This document shows, piece by piece, positions 1 to 7,567 of a DNA stretch of 64,000 nucleotides (the stretch's first letter is position 1; each line of letters begins with the position of its first letter). Below the pieces are notes generated by a model, which searched no databases, was not told the DNA's origin, and saw only the letters and a program-made list of their open reading frames with translations. The DNA is from Pseudanabaena sp. Salubria-1 (lineage in GTDB: Bacteria; Cyanobacteriota; Cyanobacteriia; Pseudanabaenales; Pseudanabaenaceae). A program made the position numbers and the translations under genes. Where the stretch lies: assembly GCA_023336205.1 (NCBI GenBank), contig JALQCR010000022.1:43781-107780 (forward strand). The letters run 5' to 3'.

Positions 1-716
1 ATTACAAAAAATAGCAGTACAAAAGCAGTGATGATTGCACCAACGATTAGGGTACGGGGGTGATTGATCTTAGGATGAGGAAGACGCTCAAGGTTTTCTA
101 ACTTTTTGTTCCAAATTTTGCGAAATAGAAATGGCAGTATGGCAACAATCACGCCAACAGCAAGCGCCCCACCAAGACTGAGTTTGAGTAAATAATCGAC
201 GAAGCTCATATTGATCGCATCACCGACAATATAAGTCGCAGGATCGCCAACAATAGTTAATAAGCCTGAGCTATTTGCCACAAACACCATCAAAATTAGT
301 AATGGTACAAAATCTACCCCAATTTCCTCAGCCATTGGCGGAATGAGTGGTGCTAATAACATTACAGTTGTGGCATTAGGGAGAACTGCACAGATTGGAG
401 TAGTAATGGCAACTATGCCCAATAACAGGCGATCGCCTCTACCTTTAGCGAGGATTACCATCTGGGTGGCAAGAAACTCAAAGACTTTAGTGGGTTGAAA
501 GGCCCGTACCATCACCATCACTCCGAAGAAAAGCCCTAAAGTCCCATGACTTTTACCAATATATCCAAGGGCTTCGGGCATAGTCAGCACATTCAGGACT
601 ATTAGAATGAGAGCGCCTAAAAATGCGGCGATCGTAAAATGTAGCCACTCAGTAATCAGTAGAAAAATCACACTGATAAAGGTAACCAGCGAAACTATTG
701 CTTGCCAAGTTGCCAT
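1..716 (-). CDS. ArsB/NhaD-type (SLC13-like) inner-membrane anion permease, 3' end outside window
   Basis: Reading the minus strand from ATG at 716 gives an open frame to the window edge (about 238 residues, no stop). It is strongly hydrophobic with several membrane spans, and has the paired motifs LPNATTVMLLAPLI (about residue 115) and SSGLLTIVGDPATYIVG (about residue 150), which resemble the re-entrant loops of the ArsB/NhaD/P-protein ion transporter superfamily. The substrate cannot be told from sequence. The gene is truncated by the window, so the second half of the permease is not seen. A 21-bp perfect hairpin separates it from the gene upstream. Confidence 0.8.
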   Translation of the reverse strand, partial: MATWQAIVSLVTFISVIFLLITEWLHFTIAAFLGALILIVLNVLTMPEALGYIGKSHGTLGLFFGVMVMVRAFQPTKVFEFLATQMVILAKGRGDRLLLGIVAITTPICAVLPNATTVMLLAPLIPPMAEEIGVDFVPLLILMVFVANSSGLLTIVGDPATYIVGDAINMSFVDYLLKLSLGGALAVGVIVAILPFLFRKIWNKKLENLERLPHPKINHPRTLIVGAIITAFVLLFFV

Positions 717-771
717 TCTAGTTAAATCTGTATAGAAATAGATCTGTTGTCAGTAAGGGTAGAATATCACT

Positions 772-816
772 AACCTAAAGTAAAGGCGGCGCGTTGCGCC
801 GCCTTTACTTTAGGTT
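772..816. terminator. 21-bp perfect hairpin, GC-GTT-GC loop
   Basis: The arms 772-792 and 796-816 are perfectly complementary around the loop GTT. It lies just past the stop of the minus-strand pentapeptide gene. There is no long T tract, so a factor-independent terminator is likely but not certain. Confidence 0.7.
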
Positions 817-820
817 GATT

Positions 821-2017
821 CTATAAAAAAGTTACTAGAGTTTCTAGAGATAAAGTTACAAAAGAATTATTTTGTAATAGATCGGTTAATAGTTGGCTTG
901 GTGAATTGATTGCTTCTAATAAACGCTCTCTAAACGCCAAGTCCTCCTTAAACTGATGGCGAATTTCTAATTTAAGAATTATTTGGCGATCGCTTTCCGA
1001 TGCATCAGCATATCGCTGGGAATATTGCTCAGACAATTTCTCAAAAATTTGATGTAATTCTTCAAGAAGAATATGTTCTTGGAGAATCTCTGAGCCATAT
1101 TTCTCTAATTCTGTACCTGCATTGCCCTTGCTAATTAACTTTGCAAAATCGCCTTGAGCAAATTTTGCCTTGGGATTAAACGGACGGCGATCGCTATATT
1201 TCCTAAGAATGTAATCAGGTAAACTTCTCAGAACATGCTTTAAATAGATGGAATCACAGATCACATCATCCAACTTAGTGTCGAGATCGATCATCCATTC
1301 TTCAATACAAGCATCAGTGAGATTTGCAGAACTAAAGTCAGTTCCTAGAGCCTTTACTCGAAACAGATCCGCGCCCTCAAGATTGGCTCTAGAGAGATTC
1401 GCTTTGCTCAGATTAACTACAAATAGTCTTGCCTTCTGTAAACTCGCACCACTGAGATTTGCTTCAAAAAGGTTCGCAAAATCAAGATTTGCTTCACTGA
1501 GATTAGCGCCACTCAGATTTGCTTCTTTCAGATTCGTTTGGTTGATATTTGCAAAAGGAGTCGCACTTCCCAGCAAGAGAGCCTGAATGTTTTTTGCTTT
1601 GACAAATTCTGGTATACCAAGACTGAGATTAGCTTTGTGTAAATTAGCATTGCTAAGATTTGCGTTACCTAGATTTGCCTCACAAAGAAGTACTTCAGTC
1701 AAATCTGCATTCTGGAGCGTTGCATTTTGAAGTTCAGCACCACTTAGGGATGCACCGCTCAGATTGGCAGCATTGAGATTTGCCCCACTCAGTTTTGCCC
1801 CAAATAACGTTGCCTCGGTCAGATTCGCATTGCTGAGATTAACTTCACTGAGATTAGTGCCACTGAGATTAGCTTTACGCAGATTAGCACCACTAAGATC
1901 AGCTTTCTCAAAGTTGGCTCCAGCCGCACTAAATCTTTGCCCCTGCTCACCATGACTCTCCAGCCATAGTTGATGTCTGGCTAAGTTATCTTTTAATGTT
2001 GCTCTAAAAATTAACAT
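821..2017 (-). CDS. Pentapeptide-repeat protein
   Basis: 398 residues. Residues about 33-240 are a long run of A(N/D)Lxx pentapeptides (for example ANLSG, ADLSG, ANLEG), which in this superfamily fold into a right-handed quadrilateral beta helix. The C-terminal ~155 residues are not repeats and include a CDSIYLK segment and a GDFAKLI segment resembling tails of other cyanobacterial pentapeptide proteins. There is no signal peptide, so it is probably cytoplasmic. The ATG at 2017 is preceded by AGAGG about 8 bases upstream. A molecular role cannot be assigned. The repeated DNA creates long open frames on the other strand that are shadows. Confidence 0.9.
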   Translation of the reverse strand: MLIFRATLKDNLARHQLWLESHGEQGQRFSAAGANFEKADLSGANLRKANLSGTNLSEVNLSNANLTEATLFGAKLSGANLNAANLSGASLSGAELQNATLQNADLTEVLLCEANLGNANLSNANLHKANLSLGIPEFVKAKNIQALLLGSATPFANINQTNLKEANLSGANLSEANLDFANLFEANLSGASLQKARLFVVNLSKANLSRANLEGADLFRVKALGTDFSSANLTDACIEEWMIDLDTKLDDVICDSIYLKHVLRSLPDYILRKYSDRRPFNPKAKFAQGDFAKLISKGNAGTELEKYGSEILQEHILLEELHQIFEKLSEQYSQRYADASESDRQIILKLEIRHQFKEDLAFRERLLEAINSPSQLLTDLLQNNSFVTLSLETLVTFL

Positions 2018-2033
2018 AGATAAGCCTCTAACA

Positions 2034-2064
2034 ATTAGGAGCGGTGCAAAGCGCCGCTCCTAAT
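2034..2064. terminator. 14-bp hairpin, GC-AAA-GC loop
   Basis: Arms 2034-2047 and 2051-2064 pair with one G-T position around AAA. It lies between the stop of the helix-hairpin-helix gene and the start of the pentapeptide gene, both on the minus strand. Confidence 0.6.
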
Positions 2065-2068
2065 CTAT

Positions 2069-2779
2069 TTAAGTAAGTTGTTTATATGCACTAAAGGGAA
2101 TGCCCGTACGCTTTTTGACATCCATAATCGATTTAAATTCACCTCTTCGTTGTCGCTCTTCGGCGATCGCGATCGCTACGTTGGATTCTATGCCAATCGC
2201 CATCAAGTCGTCAGCAGTCATGGAGTTAACTCGCTTCCATGAATAGCCTGATTCTTGGCGATAATCATAGCTAAAAACAACCATTGGCGCGATTTTTTGC
2301 AGAGTTGAGTTGGGGATTTCGAGAATGTCGTGGAGTTCTTCGAGACTAGTGAAGATATGCCCTTCTGCCCTTAATGAGTCAATATCATTGGCGTAAACGA
2401 TTGGTAATCCTAAAACGTTAACTAAGTCATTTTTAGAGCAGCCATTAAACTCAATCTTGGGACGGGTAGCAGCGATCGCCTTAAATAGTCTTTCATCTTC
2501 AGGCAATGGTAAATGCTTTGGATAAGTCTTCGTTAAATACTCACGTTTTAGGGCAAAGGCGGTTGCAATTTGGGCAAACCAAACAATCGTCGCAAAGCCA
2601 GAAAGATATGGGGATGAGTAGAAAATAATTCCAGCCGTGACGAAACCTGCACCGATCCCAATCCAAATATTTGAGCCAGACTTTACACCAGCATAGGCGA
2701 TCGCGCCACCACCCAATGCTGGTACAAAAGACCACCAAACCCAAGATGGTGTTTGATCAAACCATGAAGGTTGAGACAT
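2069..2779 (-). CDS. Membrane protein with helix-hairpin-helix repeats
   Basis: 236 residues. The first ~75 residues contain about three hydrophobic segments (VWWSFVPALGGGAIAYAGV, WIGIGAGFVTAGIIFYSS, IVWFAQIATAFAL), followed by a soluble part. That part has two helix-hairpin-helix-like stretches: about residues 115-165 (SKNDLVNVLGLPIVYANDI ... HDILEIPNSTLQKIAPM) and 195-236 (ADDLMAIGIESNVAIAIAEE ... DVKKRTGIPFSAYKQL), similar in style to ComEA-type HhH repeats. It may bind DNA or protein at the membrane; this is inferred. It lies 16 bp downstream of the TM2 gene, so the two are probably co-transcribed. Confidence 0.75.
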   Translation of the reverse strand: MSQPSWFDQTPSWVWWSFVPALGGGAIAYAGVKSGSNIWIGIGAGFVTAGIIFYSSPYLSGFATIVWFAQIATAFALKREYLTKTYPKHLPLPEDERLFKAIAATRPKIEFNGCSKNDLVNVLGLPIVYANDIDSLRAEGHIFTSLEELHDILEIPNSTLQKIAPMVVFSYDYRQESGYSWKRVNSMTADDLMAIGIESNVAIAIAEERQRRGEFKSIMDVKKRTGIPFSAYKQLT

Positions 2780-2795
2780 AATCTTAAATATTTTT

Positions 2796-3131
2796 CTAAA
2801 TATTTTTAAGTAGCTTTTTTCGTTTTTCTTCGTACTCTTCAGCTGTGATTATACCGTCATCATAAAGTCTTTTAAGATCTCCCAGTGCTGCGGTAGAGTC
2901 TCTAACCGAGGCTGTCGCTTGATTTGTCACACCGTTAAATCTACGGTTAAATTCGGTGTCAGCCATTAACAGCAGCATAATGAACTCAATAAAAGCAGCA
3001 ATAGAGGGGATGCCAGTCCAGAAAAACAGTAGGTAAACGATTCCCCAACCAGATTGTCCTAGATAAAATTTGTGCGCTCCAAATGCTCCTAGAAAGAAAC
3101 ACCAAAGAATTGCACTAGTTCTAGTCCTCAT
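2796..3131 (-). CDS. TM2-domain protein with C-terminal SHOCT motif
   Basis: 111 residues. The N-terminal half has the TM2 pattern: a short basic N-terminus, LGAFGAHKFYLGQSGWGIVYL, then a second hydrophobic hairpin ending in a charged loop. The C-terminus (ALGDLKRLYDDGIITAEEY and onward) is a SHOCT (short C-terminal) motif, seen on many small membrane proteins and thought to mediate assembly. The TM2 family function in bacteria is not defined. It is the first gene of a likely pair with the HhH protein. Confidence 0.85.
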   Translation of the reverse strand: MRTRTSAILWCFFLGAFGAHKFYLGQSGWGIVYLLFFWTGIPSIAAFIEFIMLLLMADTEFNRRFNGVTNQATASVRDSTAALGDLKRLYDDGIITAEEYEEKRKKLLKNI

Positions 3132-3174
3132 TACTATTTCCCTCTTAAAACTTGGTTAGTGTGTAACTACAGGC

Positions 3175-3423
3175 TTATCTTACAGGCTTAGAAATCTTCT
3201 TAGCTAGTAAATATACTATGAGGATTCCCAATTTTGCCTCTAGTAAAACTATGGAAATTTGCAGATAAGGATGCATATCGGGATTGGCGTTAAGGGCAAA
3301 CACAGCTAGCCCAACGAGAACCAAGGGAAAAAATCTCAAGTTTTTGACTATGAGTTTCGCGCTCGAATGTTTAAAACCAGATATCATTAGCTTTTTCTCT
3401 GCAAGAGAGATCTCTAAGATCAT
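3175..3423 (-). CDS. Small two-helix membrane protein, unknown
   Basis: 82 residues, two predicted membrane segments (LRFFPLVLVGLAVFALNA and ISIVLLEAKLGILIVYLLA) followed by a basic tail, consistent with a real membrane protein. A second Met at residue 13 (MISGFKHSSAKL) is an equally possible start. It shares the strand of the TM2/HhH genes downstream, about 43 bp away. I do not recognise a family. An opposite-strand frame overlaps it and is less protein-like. Confidence 0.5.
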   Translation of the reverse strand: MILEISLAEKKLMISGFKHSSAKLIVKNLRFFPLVLVGLAVFALNANPDMHPYLQISIVLLEAKLGILIVYLLAKKISKPVR

Positions 3424-3458
3424 GCCCTATTTATATCTAAAACTCAACACCTCGATAG

Positions 3459-3752
3459 ATTTCAGCGATTCTGCACCCGATCCTTAATCCTATTGTTGAT
3501 AGCTATCAAGTACTTACCCCAGAAGAAAAAGCCGACTTGCGCACCCGTCTAGGCGATTACGTCAGAACCTATGCCTTTTAGTGCAGATTATTACTTTTAC
3601 AGATGCCGATCTCGAAAAGTTTTATCAGTTTGCACGATTTTTACTCAAGAAACTACCGATTGATCGCGATCGCTAGCCTACAGAGCTAACCAACTACATC
3701 AGCATGGATTCCTATCGGATTCAGCAAAAATTTCTGACAAGGCATGTTTAAT
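3459..3752 (+). pseudogene. Decayed 3' end of a type I restriction endonuclease R subunit (hsdR)
   Basis: Translation from 3459 gives ILHPILNPIVDSYQV, then TPEEKADLRTRLGDYVRTYAF followed by a stop. A one-base shift continues as VQIITFTDADLEKFYQFARF then LLKKLPIDRDR, a TAG, and then PTELTNYISMDSYRIQQK. This order (RTYAF-, TDADLEKFY-, KKLP-, LTNYI-MDSYRIQQ) matches my memory of the C-terminal region of HsdR proteins. At least one frameshift and one in-frame stop are present, and no start or upstream part remains. The match is from pattern memory and was not searched. Confidence 0.65.
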
Positions 3753-3914
3753 AATTTCCAAAAAAATCTAAGCGATCGGCGCGATCAAAATGTTGGATAA
3801 CTCAAACATTTTGTAAATTGGTAATAAAGAATTGATAGCGATTTAATTGTATAGCGCGATCGCCCAAAATAAAGGTAGGATTTTCGATGGATTACTAACA
3901 ACACTGCAACCGTC

Positions 3915-4928
3915 ATGGATCACCCAACAAACTTGGGCTACGCACAGCCAGCCGAATGGCAACCACATCAAGCCTGTTGGCTAGCTTTCCCCAGCCATCG
4001 CGACCTGTGGTTAGAATACCTCGATATTGTTCAAACTGAATTTGTCGCTCTCGCAAGAGCGATCGCCAAATCCGAAAAGCTAGAAATACTTGTATTAGAA
4101 GAAACTGCCGCTCTTGCCAAAGAACTTTTGGGCGATTTACCAGTGCGATTCCATCAGATTCCCTTTGGAGATATTTGGATGCGCGATATCACTCCCATAT
4201 ATATCAAAAATGCTGAAGGAACAATTGGAGCATTGCAATTTCAATGGAACGGATGGGGCGGCAAATATATGCTCGAACATGACGATCGCGTAGCCGAGAA
4301 TATTCTTCAGGCAATAGATATTCCTAAATTTGAATTTGATTGGGTACTCGAAGGTGGTGCAATCGAAGTCGATGGAGCAGGAACCTGTCTCACCACCAAG
4401 CAATGTCTCCTCAATCCCAACCGTAATCCGCAGATGGATCAACAGGCGATCGAATTGGGATTAAAAAATGCTTTAGGAGTAGAAAAAGTACTGTGGATTG
4501 AAGAAGGGCTTCTCAATGACCATACCGATGGACATATCGACACGATCGCACGTTTTATTGCGCCTCATACAGTCATGTGTATGCAACCAACCTCTGAGGA
4601 CGATCCTAATTACCGAGTTCTCAATGATATTGCTGCTCAATTAGAAGCGATGACCGACGCACAAGGACATAAATTAAATGTAGTTAAAATCCCTTCACCA
4701 AGTCTCGTTCTTGATGATGAAGGGGAGATCATGCCCGCTAGCTATCTCAATTTCTATATTTCCAACGACAGCGTAATCATTCCGCTCTATGGTTCTGCTA
4801 ATGATGAGCTAGCTGTTCAAGCCATCGCTAAGCATTTCCCTAATCGTCAAGCGATCGGGCTATCAGCAAAGCATATTCTTCTTGGCGGTGGTGCTTTCCA
4901 TTGCATTACTTGTCATCTGCCCAAATAG
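3915..4928 (+). CDS. aguA: Agmatine deiminase
   Basis: 337 residues, full length for the PAD-related agmatine deiminase family (PF04371). It hydrolyses agmatine to N-carbamoylputrescine and ammonia in the cytoplasm. Visible family motifs are DIWMRDITPIY, QFQWNGWGGKY, LEGGAIEVDG, LLNDHTDGHIDT (catalytic His/Asp region) and GGGAFHCITCHLP with the nucleophilic Cys at about 330. No clear ribosome binding site precedes ATG 3915. The arginine decarboxylase speA at 38.9 kb would supply its substrate. A cluster of palindromic repeats starts directly after the stop codon. Confidence 0.95.
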   Translation: MDHPTNLGYAQPAEWQPHQACWLAFPSHRDLWLEYLDIVQTEFVALARAIAKSEKLEILVLEETAALAKELLGDLPVRFHQIPFGDIWMRDITPIYIKNAEGTIGALQFQWNGWGGKYMLEHDDRVAENILQAIDIPKFEFDWVLEGGAIEVDGAGTCLTTKQCLLNPNRNPQMDQQAIELGLKNALGVEKVLWIEEGLLNDHTDGHIDTIARFIAPHTVMCMQPTSEDDPNYRVLNDIAAQLEAMTDAQGHKLNVVKIPSPSLVLDDEGEIMPASYLNFYISNDSVIIPLYGSANDELAVQAIAKHFPNRQAIGLSAKHILLGGGAFHCITCHLPK

Positions 4929-4985
4929 TAACTGATGTTACGTGGAAGTTTCTAAGACCCTCACCCCTAGCCCCTCTCCCAAAGG

Positions 4986-5161
4986 CTACCGTGTACACAC
5001 AAGTCATAAAAACCAGTCAAGTCAACAATTAATCGCCCCCTAGCCCCCAATTCTGGGGGAACAAGAAAATAAAATTTCTTTTAAAGTCCCCCAGAATTGG
5101 GGGATTTAGGGGGCTTAGATACATTTCAACGATGGCAGAGAGACTTGTGTGTACACGGTAG
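4986..5161. mobile_element. 176-bp MITE, copy 1
   Basis: Ends are a perfect 20-bp terminal inverted repeat, ctaccgtgtacacacaagtc at 4986-5005 and its complement at 5142-5161. The flanks repeat as CTCCCAAAGG at 4976-4985 and 5162-5171, a possible 10-bp target duplication. The interior is itself an inverted repeat (cccccaattctggggg type). It has no coding capacity. Confidence 0.8.
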
Positions 5162-5221
5162 CTCCCAAAGGGAGAGGGGGACAAGAGTTTTCTGAATTTT
5201 GCTCCCCCTCTCCCAAAGAGG

Positions 5222-5397
5222 CTACCGTGTACACACAAGTCATAAAACCCAGTCAAGTCAACAATTAATCGCCCCCTAGCCCCCAATTCTGGGGGAACAA
5301 GAAAATAAAATTTCTTTCAAAGTCCCCCAGAATTGAGGGATTTAGGGGGCTTAGATACATTTCAACGATGGCAGAGAGACTTGTGTGTACACGGTAG
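5222..5397. mobile_element. 176-bp MITE, copy 2
   Basis: Nearly identical to copy 1 and in the same orientation, with the same 20-bp terminal inverted repeats. The flanks CTCTCCCAAAGAGG (5208-5221) and CTCTCCCAGAGAGG (5398-5411) differ at one base, so the target duplication is probable but overlaps a pre-existing palindrome. Confidence 0.75.
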
Positions 5398-5411
5398 CTC
5401 TCCCAGAGAGG

Positions 5412-5595
5412 CTACCCGTGTACACACAAGTCTAGTTTTTGTCTGAAATCGAGAACGCCCTGCACTCAAGTGCGGGCTAAGAGCTAAAACCCGTTAAAAC
5501 GGGTTGATTTTGTTCAGTCATTTTCAGTCATCTTTAGATGACTTTAGCTTTTAGCCAAGAACTTGAGTTCTTGGTGACTTTTGTGTACACGGTAG
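5412..5595. mobile_element. 184-bp MITE relative with different interior
   Basis: Starts ctacccgtgtacacacaagt and ends gacttttgtgtacacggtag, so it shares the termini of the 176-bp MITE. The interior is unrelated: palindromes around GCACTCAAGTGC, AAAACCCGTTAAAACGGGTT and AAGAACTTGAGTTCTT. Same ends with a different filling suggests one transposase mobilising varied cargo. Confidence 0.65.
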
Positions 5596-5673
5596 GAGAG
5601 GAGAGGAGGGAGTAAAACCCAGAAAATTCTTGTTCCCCTCGCCCTTTGGGAGAGGGGCTAGGGGTGAGGGACT

Positions 5674-5914
5674 ATTGAACCTCGATACCACCAACGAAGC
5701 CGTTGATTGGATATGTACATTACTTGCCAAAGCGATCGCTGCTGAAGATATGCACATCAGCGAATATCGCGATCGCCATCCTCAATGGACATACACGATG
5801 CAAATGTACCTGCTCGAAGATGCTCAAATCCATCAACGCATAGAGGCGATCGCTTCTATCTTAAAACCACTCCATCGCACAGGGCTGACTACTGAATTAC
5901 AAACTTTTGTATAG
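5674..5914 (+). pseudogene. Truncated duplicate of prmA (first ~80 codons)
   Basis: Encodes LDTTNEAVDWICTLLAKAI followed by AAEDMHISEYRDR and ending in TTELQTFV then TAG. It aligns codon for codon with residues about 7-87 of the intact PrmA at 9619 but with many substitutions. The start codon side is replaced by repeat sequence (boundary near 5673), and the 3' side breaks at QTFV, where a palindrome begins at 5915. The methyltransferase domain is missing, so it cannot be functional. Confidence 0.8.
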
Positions 5915-5958
5915 CAAAAAAGGTAGGGGCAATTCATGAATTGCCCCTACCTTTTTTG
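5915..5958. repeat. GTAGGGGCAATTC palindrome, copy 1
   Basis: Near-perfect self-complementary 44 bases centred on ATTCATGAAT, with arms containing AGGTAGGGGCAATTC. A second copy of the 28-base core is at 7211-7238. It overlaps the end of the prmA fragment and may serve as a terminator. Confidence 0.7.
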
Positions 5959-5974
5959 TGTTTCTTATACAGTG

Positions 5975-6126
5975 GTAACTGGTGTTGCGTGGAAGTCTGT
6001 AAAGCCCTCACCCCTAGCCCCTCTCCCGCAGGAGAGGGGAACAAGAAAATAATATGGATTTTGCTCCCCTTCTCCTGCGGGAGAAGGGGCTGGGGGATGA
6101 GGGTTCCACGTAACATCAGTGGTAAG
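5975..6126. repeat. Outer palindromic repeat, copy without MITE
   Basis: Begins ACTGGTGTTGCGTGGAAG, then CCCTCACCCCTAGCCCCTC. It has a CTCCCGCAGGAG core and returns as AGGGTTCCACGTAACATCAG. This is the 4930-5673 unit without the 176-bp insertions, with two internal hairpins. Confidence 0.7.
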
Positions 6127-6189
6127 TTAAAAAACGCTATAAACCGTAACTTGCTCTGCTAATTAAAAAACAGAAATTGGGTTACGGGC

Positions 6190-6903
6190 TTATTTGTTTT
6201 CTAGACCGAGAACGCGACCGCCGTCAAAAGATGATGTTGAAAAATTATTTCTACTATATTCCTGACTATATTCAGGCTGTTGCGAAGCTGGAGATAGAAA
6301 TGTTGAATTGGAAATACGGAGATCAGGAATAACATTTAAGCAGTCGGTGCAAGTTACAACTGGTGTTACTACAACTACAGGTGGTGGTGCGGGAAGTGTG
6401 ATACTACCGCCTGTAATGGGAACGTCAACTTTTGCTAGACCTTGGCTAGTAAAACCGGCAGCAGTATCAAATGTCGCGTTGATTGTAGTTGGCGCATTGG
6501 TAAATGCATTATTTGGTACAAACGGAGCTGTTCCATTTGTAGTACCAACAAATATAAATGTAGTGAGTGGCGAATTTTTCCCATTATTAAAGATATCAAG
6601 CCCAACCACATGTGAGATTTGTGATGCAACTACGTTGAATAAACCATTAGGTTGGCCTGGTGTAGTCGTAGAGATGCTTCCGTTGAACTCACTAACACTG
6701 ACAGCGCCAAGAGGAGTTAGCAGCGTAGTATTTACAATAAATGAATTAGGATAAGCTGCACTGAAATTGTTAAATAGATCAACATTGAGACCAATAGTTG
6801 TACCAGTGATAGGTACAGTAACAGTCTGGCTAAAGCTGGGGGATGCAGCAAGTAGTATTGTGGATGCGCTGAGACAAACAGACAAGGCAACAAGTTTTTT
6901 CAT
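6190..6903 (-). CDS. Secreted protein of unknown function
   Basis: 237 residues. The N-terminus is a clear Sec signal (KKLVALSVCLSASTILLAA, then SPSFSQ), so the mature protein should be periplasmic or exported. The rest is rich in Thr, Asn, Val and small residues, like beta-rich surface proteins. A Pro-Val-rich spacer (PAPPPVVVVTPVV) leads to a CTDC pair near residue 186. No family is recognised. The coding strand is chosen for its signal peptide and composition; the opposite frames are shadows. The region upstream (6904-7567) holds hairpins and repeats. Confidence 0.75.
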   Translation of the reverse strand: MKKLVALSVCLSASTILLAASPSFSQTVTVPITGTTIGLNVDLFNNFSAAYPNSFIVNTTLLTPLGAVSVSEFNGSISTTTPGQPNGLFNVVASQISHVVGLDIFNNGKNSPLTTFIFVGTTNGTAPFVPNNAFTNAPTTINATFDTAAGFTSQGLAKVDVPITGGSITLPAPPPVVVVTPVVTCTDCLNVIPDLRISNSTFLSPASQQPEYSQEYSRNNFSTSSFDGGRVLGLENK

Positions 6904-7076
6904 GATTTTTAGATTCGCTAGAAATGTAAAGAATAAGGATCTTCGGACAAAGGCATAGATCTCGTTTCCCCCTGCGATTACCTGACAAAATCAGCAATAT
7001 CAATCTGCTAACAGTTCAGTAATCCACTTGATGTTCAATAGGCCTGAATTAAAATGCTGAACGATCAACATTGATA

Positions 7077-7119
7077 GGAACTGAAATAATGACTAAGCAT
7101 TATTTCGATTCCTACTATA
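7077..7119. repeat. Imperfect 17-bp hairpin upstream of the secreted-protein gene
   Basis: TAGGAACTGAAATAATG pairs with CATTATTTCGATTCCTA around the loop ACTAAG, with two mismatches. It lies in the gene-free 6904-7567 stretch. Its role is unknown; it could be an old terminator or repeat remnant. Confidence 0.5.
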
Positions 7120-7210
7120 AAAAGCGATCTTTTAGAACCCATTTAAGAATTACCTGACACTTCAAATCTTTAGGGCTTACGCAAAAATGACTTGAAACCT
7201 GCATTTTATC

Positions 7211-7238
7211 GTAGGGGCAATTCATGAATTGCCCCTAC
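7211..7238. repeat. GTAGGGGCAATTC palindrome, copy 2
   Basis: A perfect palindrome with half-site GTAGGGGCAATTCA, matching the core of the one at 5915-5958. It is bounded by the related words CTTACGCAAAAATGAC and TTTTGCGTAAG, so it is nested in another inverted repeat. Confidence 0.7.
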
Positions 7239-7282
7239 ATTTCGTTCTTTTGCGTAAGTTCTAATCTTGTTTAAAGCTCTAG

Positions 7283-7550
7283 GTATCTAGCCCCCTAAAT
7301 CCCCCAATTCTGGGGGACTTAAATCTGGTTCCCCCCAGAATTGCTACGGTGTACACACAAGTCTAACTGTCTACGTTGCGATTTATTTAAGCCCCCTAAA
7401 TCCCCCAATTCTGGAGGACTTTGAAAGAATTTTATTTTCTTGTTCCCCCAGAATTGGGGGCTAGGGGGCGGATAAATGTTGACTTAACTAGGTTTTAAGA
7501 CTTGTGTTTACACCGTAGCAGAATTGGGGGGCTAGGGGGGCTAGAATTAC
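7283..7550. repeat. CCCCCAATTCTGGGGG repeat split by a MITE
   Basis: Left part TAGCCCCCTAAATCCCCC to CCCCCCAGAATTG (ends 7343), right part CAGAATTGGGGGGCTAGG from 7519. They form one repeat interrupted by the 175-bp MITE at 7344-7518. Confidence 0.7.
7344..7518. mobile_element. 175-bp MITE, diverged reverse-orientation copy
   Basis: Ends CTACGGTGTACACACAAGTC and GACTTGTGTTTACACCGTAG. The interior matches the reverse complement of the 176-bp MITE with scattered changes. The 8-bp flank CAGAATTG occurs at both 7336-7343 and 7519-7526, the cleanest target duplication for this family. Confidence 0.8.
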
Positions 7551-7567
7551 AATTCTTAAATGAGCTT

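Larger units (their letters stand above)
4930..5673. repeat. Outer palindromic repeat carrying several inserted elements
   Basis: Begins right after aguA with AACTGATGTTACGTGGAAG, then CCCTCACCCCTAGCCCCTC. The mirrored half (GAGGGGCTAGGGGTGAGGG) is reached only at about 5652-5670. Between the halves sit two copies of a 176-bp MITE and one 184-bp element with the same ends. The same outer unit occurs at 5975-6126 with a different core and at 11490-11777 with one MITE inside. No gene is seen in this 740-bp stretch. Confidence 0.8.

Noticed and set aside
1248..1955. Two long open frames on the plus strand rich in Arg, Phe and Leu
   Set aside because: They are the reverse complement of the pentapeptide repeats; the five-codon periodicity keeps other frames open. 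The minus-strand gene has a start, a ribosome binding site and family features.
1330..1960. Regularly spaced repeats that could suggest a CRISPR array
   Set aside because: The spacing is 15 bp and coding, from pentapeptide repeats; there are no unique spacers. No cas genes are in the window.
6308..6754. 148-codon open frame on the plus strand
   Set aside because: It lies opposite a gene with a clear signal peptide, has no ribosome binding site and an unlikely composition.
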